DNA from: Aquabacter spiritensis
GTDB lineage: Bacteria; Pseudomonadota; Alphaproteobacteria; Rhizobiales; Xanthobacteraceae
Direction of reading: 5' to 3'
NCBI RefSeq assembly: GCF_004346185.1
Contig: NZ_SMAI01000009.1
Location: forward strand, 124,001-188,000
DNA length: 64,000 bases
In this document: in pieces, positions 62,005-64,000 of the stretch
Layout: each line of letters starts with the position of its first letter
Position numbering within the stretch: position 1 is the first letter of the stretch
Translations under genes and position numbers: made by a program
The notes under the pieces: model-generated
What the model saw: the letters and a program-made list of their open reading frames with translations, nothing else
The model's database searches: none
What the model was told of the DNA's origin: nothing

Positions 62005-62922
62005 ATGGTCGTCCCTTTGTCGCCCTCGATCGAACTGCGCCATCTGCGCTACTTCGCAGTGGCCGCCGAGCACGGAAGCTTCCGAAAGGCAGGTGCGGCA
62101 CTCGATGTCAAAGAATCCTCCATCAGCCGGAGCATTCGCGATTTGGAGGATGAGATCGGAGTGTCGCTGTTCATCCGGCACTCAGGCGGCGTCAATCTGA
62201 CCCTGGCCGGCCAAAGGTACCTCAGCCGAACACGTCAGGCGTTGGAGCAGATTCGGGAAGCCGGCGAAGAGGCGGCTGCATTCGGCCGAGCGGAAGAAGG
62301 TCTTCTGAGAATCGGATTGTTCTCGAGGCTAGCTTCTGGCTTCCTGGCCGGTCTTTTTGACAGCTATGACCAGCGCTATTCCGGTGTGCACATCGATTTC
62401 GTGGAGGCCCCTGCAGAGAGCCATGCGGCTGCCATACGGCGGTTCGATCTCGATGCCGCCTTCGTGCTGGGCCGGCAAAGCTGGGCGGACTGCGATGCAA
62501 TTCCTCTATGGAGCGAACCTTTGTTCTTCGCCTTGCCGCGCCTGCACCGACTGGCCCATATCGCGGCACTCTCCTGGCGCGATCTCATTGATGAGACTTT
62601 CCTAGTTCGGACCCAGGGTTCGGGCAATGAGGTGCGGGGCTTCCTTGAACGTAAATTCCGGGAGCTCGACATCTCGCCGCGTATCAGCACGCAGCAGCTT
62701 GCACGCTACAGCCTTTTTGGTCTCGTTGCCTCCGGGCGGGGTATTTTGCCTGTGCTGGAATCCGAGACCTCGATCAACCTGCCGGAGGTGGTCTACCGCC
62801 CTCTTATCGGCGAAGTGATCCCCTTTTCGGTGATCTATTCGCCGAAAAACGACAACCCGGCGGTGCGCACGTTGCTCAGCCTCACACGGAAGATGGCCCA
62901 TGAGCGGGCTGCGACACGCTGA
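62005..62922 (+). CDS. LysR-type transcriptional regulator
   Basis: 305 residues from ATG 62005. Winged HTH near the N-terminus (HGSFRKAGAALDVKESSIS) and an effector-binding domain (LLRIGLFSRLASGFL). The open frame extends upstream without family features. Its 3' end overlaps the DUF2274 gene on the other strand by 41 bases, a convergent overlap. Its target is not evident; it lies between the integrase relic and conjugation genes, so it is probably cargo of the element. Confidence 0.88.
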   Translation: MVVPLSPSIELRHLRYFAVAAEHGSFRKAGAALDVKESSISRSIRDLEDEIGVSLFIRHSGGVNLTLAGQRYLSRTRQALEQIREAGEEAAAFGRAEEGLLRIGLFSRLASGFLAGLFDSYDQRYSGVHIDFVEAPAESHAAAIRRFDLDAAFVLGRQSWADCDAIPLWSEPLFFALPRLHRLAHIAALSWRDLIDETFLVRTQGSGNEVRGFLERKFRELDISPRISTQQLARYSLFGLVASGRGILPVLESETSINLPEVVYRPLIGEVIPFSVIYSPKNDNPAVRTLLSLTRKMAHERAATR

Positions 62923-63154
62923 TGCTTGCAGTGCCGCCAGTTTGACGGCGCGCCTTGGCGAATTCGCGATCGGTGGCGATGAAGCGCTCCAGCATGGGCA
63001 CGATAAGCTGTGCTGGATCCGGGACAGGTTGGCCGGTTTCTCGCGCGAGGACCTCAGCATAGGCTATAAGGTCACGGTGTAGCGCGCCGGGTAACGACAG
63101 CGCCACCTTCACCGGCTTGTCGGTCGCGATGGGGCCGAGTTTCAGCTTCGCCAT
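62882..63154 (-). CDS. DUF2274 protein, associated with conjugation genes
   Basis: 90 residues from ATG 63154. The family pattern is clear: KLKLGPI, VKVALSLPGALHRDL, YAEVLARETG and LIVPMLERFIATDREFAKARR. It always follows trbI in alphaproteobacterial Trb-type transfer clusters. Its own function is unknown. It starts 2 bases after the TrbI stop. Confidence 0.88.
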   Translation of the reverse strand: MAKLKLGPIATDKPVKVALSLPGALHRDLIAYAEVLARETGQPVPDPAQLIVPMLERFIATDREFAKARRQTGGTASISVSQPAHGPSSV

Positions 63155-63156
63155 GG

Positions 63157-64000
63157 TCAATACCTGTAGGGTTCGAGCACGAGGTCACGCGTCACCATCA
63201 CCCGCACCGGGAATCCCGGCCGGATGGTCAGGGTGGGCGCGACCTGCAGCTGCCGGCGGATGATCTCCTGGCCGGCATCGTTGATGGTGTCCTGCGCCCC
63301 ACTCTGTAGCGCCTGGATCAACGCGTCCTGGTCATCCATGGCGAGTTCGGCGCTGACGGAGAGCAACGTCGAGAGACCGACCGCCTTGGCGAGATCCCAC
63401 CAGTGCATGTCGACGCCGTCTTCGAGGCCGGCAAAGCCCTGCGCATCCGTGCCGGGCTGGCGCTCCAGCACGATGGAGCGGCCATTGGGGAAGATCAGCC
63501 GGTTCCAGACCAGCAGGATCCGGCGCTGTCCGAAGCCGACACCATTGTCGTATTGGCCGAGCAGCCGCGTGCCCTGCGGGATGATTAGAATCCGGCCGGT
63601 CGGGCTGTCAAAGACGTTCTCGGTGACCTGGGCGGTGATCTGGCCGGGCAAATCGGAGCGGATGCCGGTGATCAGCGCGGCCGGGATGACGGCGCCCGCC
63701 TGCAGCACATAAGGCGATGCCGGCGCCATGACGCGATCGGACGCCACGACGCGTCGATCGACGGCGGCATTGAGGAAGGCAAGCTGGCGATCCTGGGCTG
63801 AAGGCGTACCGCCCGGCCCGACGGCGCCAAGGGCGCTGAAGCCGGAGGCCCCCGTCACTGACGCCACCGGCGCGCGAGCCTGCGCAGCCTGGAAGAACAC
63901 GCGGCTGGTCCGCGCGGCTTCCTGTTCGGCGAGGCGCCGCTGCTGCTCGGGATCGACCTGTGGCGCCGTCATTGTCGGCGGCACGACGGGCTGGCCGCGG
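63157..64000 (-). CDS. trbI: TrbI, conjugal transfer (VirB10-like) protein, partial
   Basis: About 281 residues are visible; the N-terminus lies beyond the right edge. The VirB10-like C-terminal barrel is recognised by VLQAGAVIPAALITGIRSDLPG, then IIPQGTRLLGQYD and LIFPNGRSIVLE. In the trb cluster it spans the envelope as part of the mating-pair channel. The Pro-rich middle at the right edge is typical. It marks an integrative conjugative element or plasmid-derived region extending to the right. Confidence 0.93.
   Translation of the reverse strand, partial: RGQPVVPPTMTAPQVDPEQQRRLAEQEAARTSRVFFQAAQARAPVASVTGASGFSALGAVGPGGTPSAQDRQLAFLNAAVDRRVVASDRVMAPASPYVLQAGAVIPAALITGIRSDLPGQITAQVTENVFDSPTGRILIIPQGTRLLGQYDNGVGFGQRRILLVWNRLIFPNGRSIVLERQPGTDAQGFAGLEDGVDMHWWDLAKAVGLSTLLSVSAELAMDDQDALIQALQSGAQDTINDAGQEIIRRQLQVAPTLTIRPGFPVRVMVTRDLVLEPYRY

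Noticed and set aside
1-64000. tRNA, rRNA, CRISPR arrays or complete insertion sequences.
   Set aside because: No tRNA T-loop patterns with matching stems, no regular repeats and no full transposase were recognised on either strand by eye; short ones might be missed.

Overview
The window looks like alphaproteobacterial chromosome of high GC content. The best evidence is the left end: the gene order dusB-ntrB-ntrC-ntrY-ntrX on the minus strand, facing a fused ispDF gene coupled to a cinA/pncC gene, is a typical alphaproteobacterial core arrangement. The genus cannot be fixed from the sequence alone; Hyphomicrobiales/Rhizobiales or Rhodospirillales-like lineages would fit. I see no rRNA, tRNA or CRISPR array.

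Layout. (1) 1-7.3 kb, minus: nitrogen regulation (dusB, NtrB/NtrC, NtrY/NtrX; ntrX runs off the left edge). (2) 7.5-9.1 kb, plus: ispDF and pncC-type cinA. (3) 9.1-20.5 kb: a LysR-controlled catabolic locus. It holds a DapA-family aldolase/lyase and an atypical SDR on the minus strand. On the plus strand are RraA-like protein, alpha/beta hydrolase, TctC/Bug binding protein, amidohydrolase, isochorismatase-type hydrolase, a second related alpha/beta hydrolase and a two-subunit molybdenum hydroxylase. The set suggests breakdown of an N-heteroaromatic or amide-bearing ring compound. (4) 20.5-29.6 kb, minus: two complete class I CoA-transferase pairs, a Bug protein, a DUF35/thiolase-like pair, an IclR regulator, an FAH-family protein and a DUF6282 amidohydrolase, apparently a second catabolic operon. 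(5) 29.6-30.3 kb: a non-coding stretch with a strikingly AT-rich core.

(6) 30.3-37.9 kb: DUF4287 protein, IclR regulator, then a creatininase-family amidohydrolase with a NitT/TauT-type ABC importer, a gamma-glutamyltransferase-like enzyme and an AbrB-type membrane protein. A convincing sigma70-like promoter and an IclR-style operator precede the creatininase gene. (7) 37.9-42.0 kb, minus: PIN-domain toxin relic, then FAH-family protein, extradiol dioxygenase, Bug protein and GntR regulator (transcribed in the reverse order), a meta-cleavage module. (8) 42.7-49.7 kb, plus: two small exported proteins, cupin, FAD monooxygenase, a DUF917/hydantoinase pair and an HxxxD acyltransferase. (9) 49.8-56.2 kb, minus: malic-enzyme relic, CocE-type hydrolase, two tiny coupled proteins resembling the NHLP leader domain of RiPP precursors, a ThDP decarboxylase-family enzyme and a Dld-type flavoprotein. 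This is the most unusual unit of the window. (10) 56.5-61.2 kb, plus: LuxR regulator, truncated ubiX, ubiD, phenolic acid decarboxylase padC and an exported hydrolase. (11) 61.2 kb to the end: integrase relic, LysR regulator, then DUF2274 and TrbI, the edge of a conjugative element.

Taken together the window is a core-genome anchor followed by about 50 kb of accessory catabolic genes, dominated by aromatic/heteroaromatic degradation modules, each with its own regulator and often an orphan Bug binding protein. Relics of a toxin, a malic enzyme, UbiX and an integrase, plus conjugation genes at the right end, point to assembly by repeated transfer and deletion.
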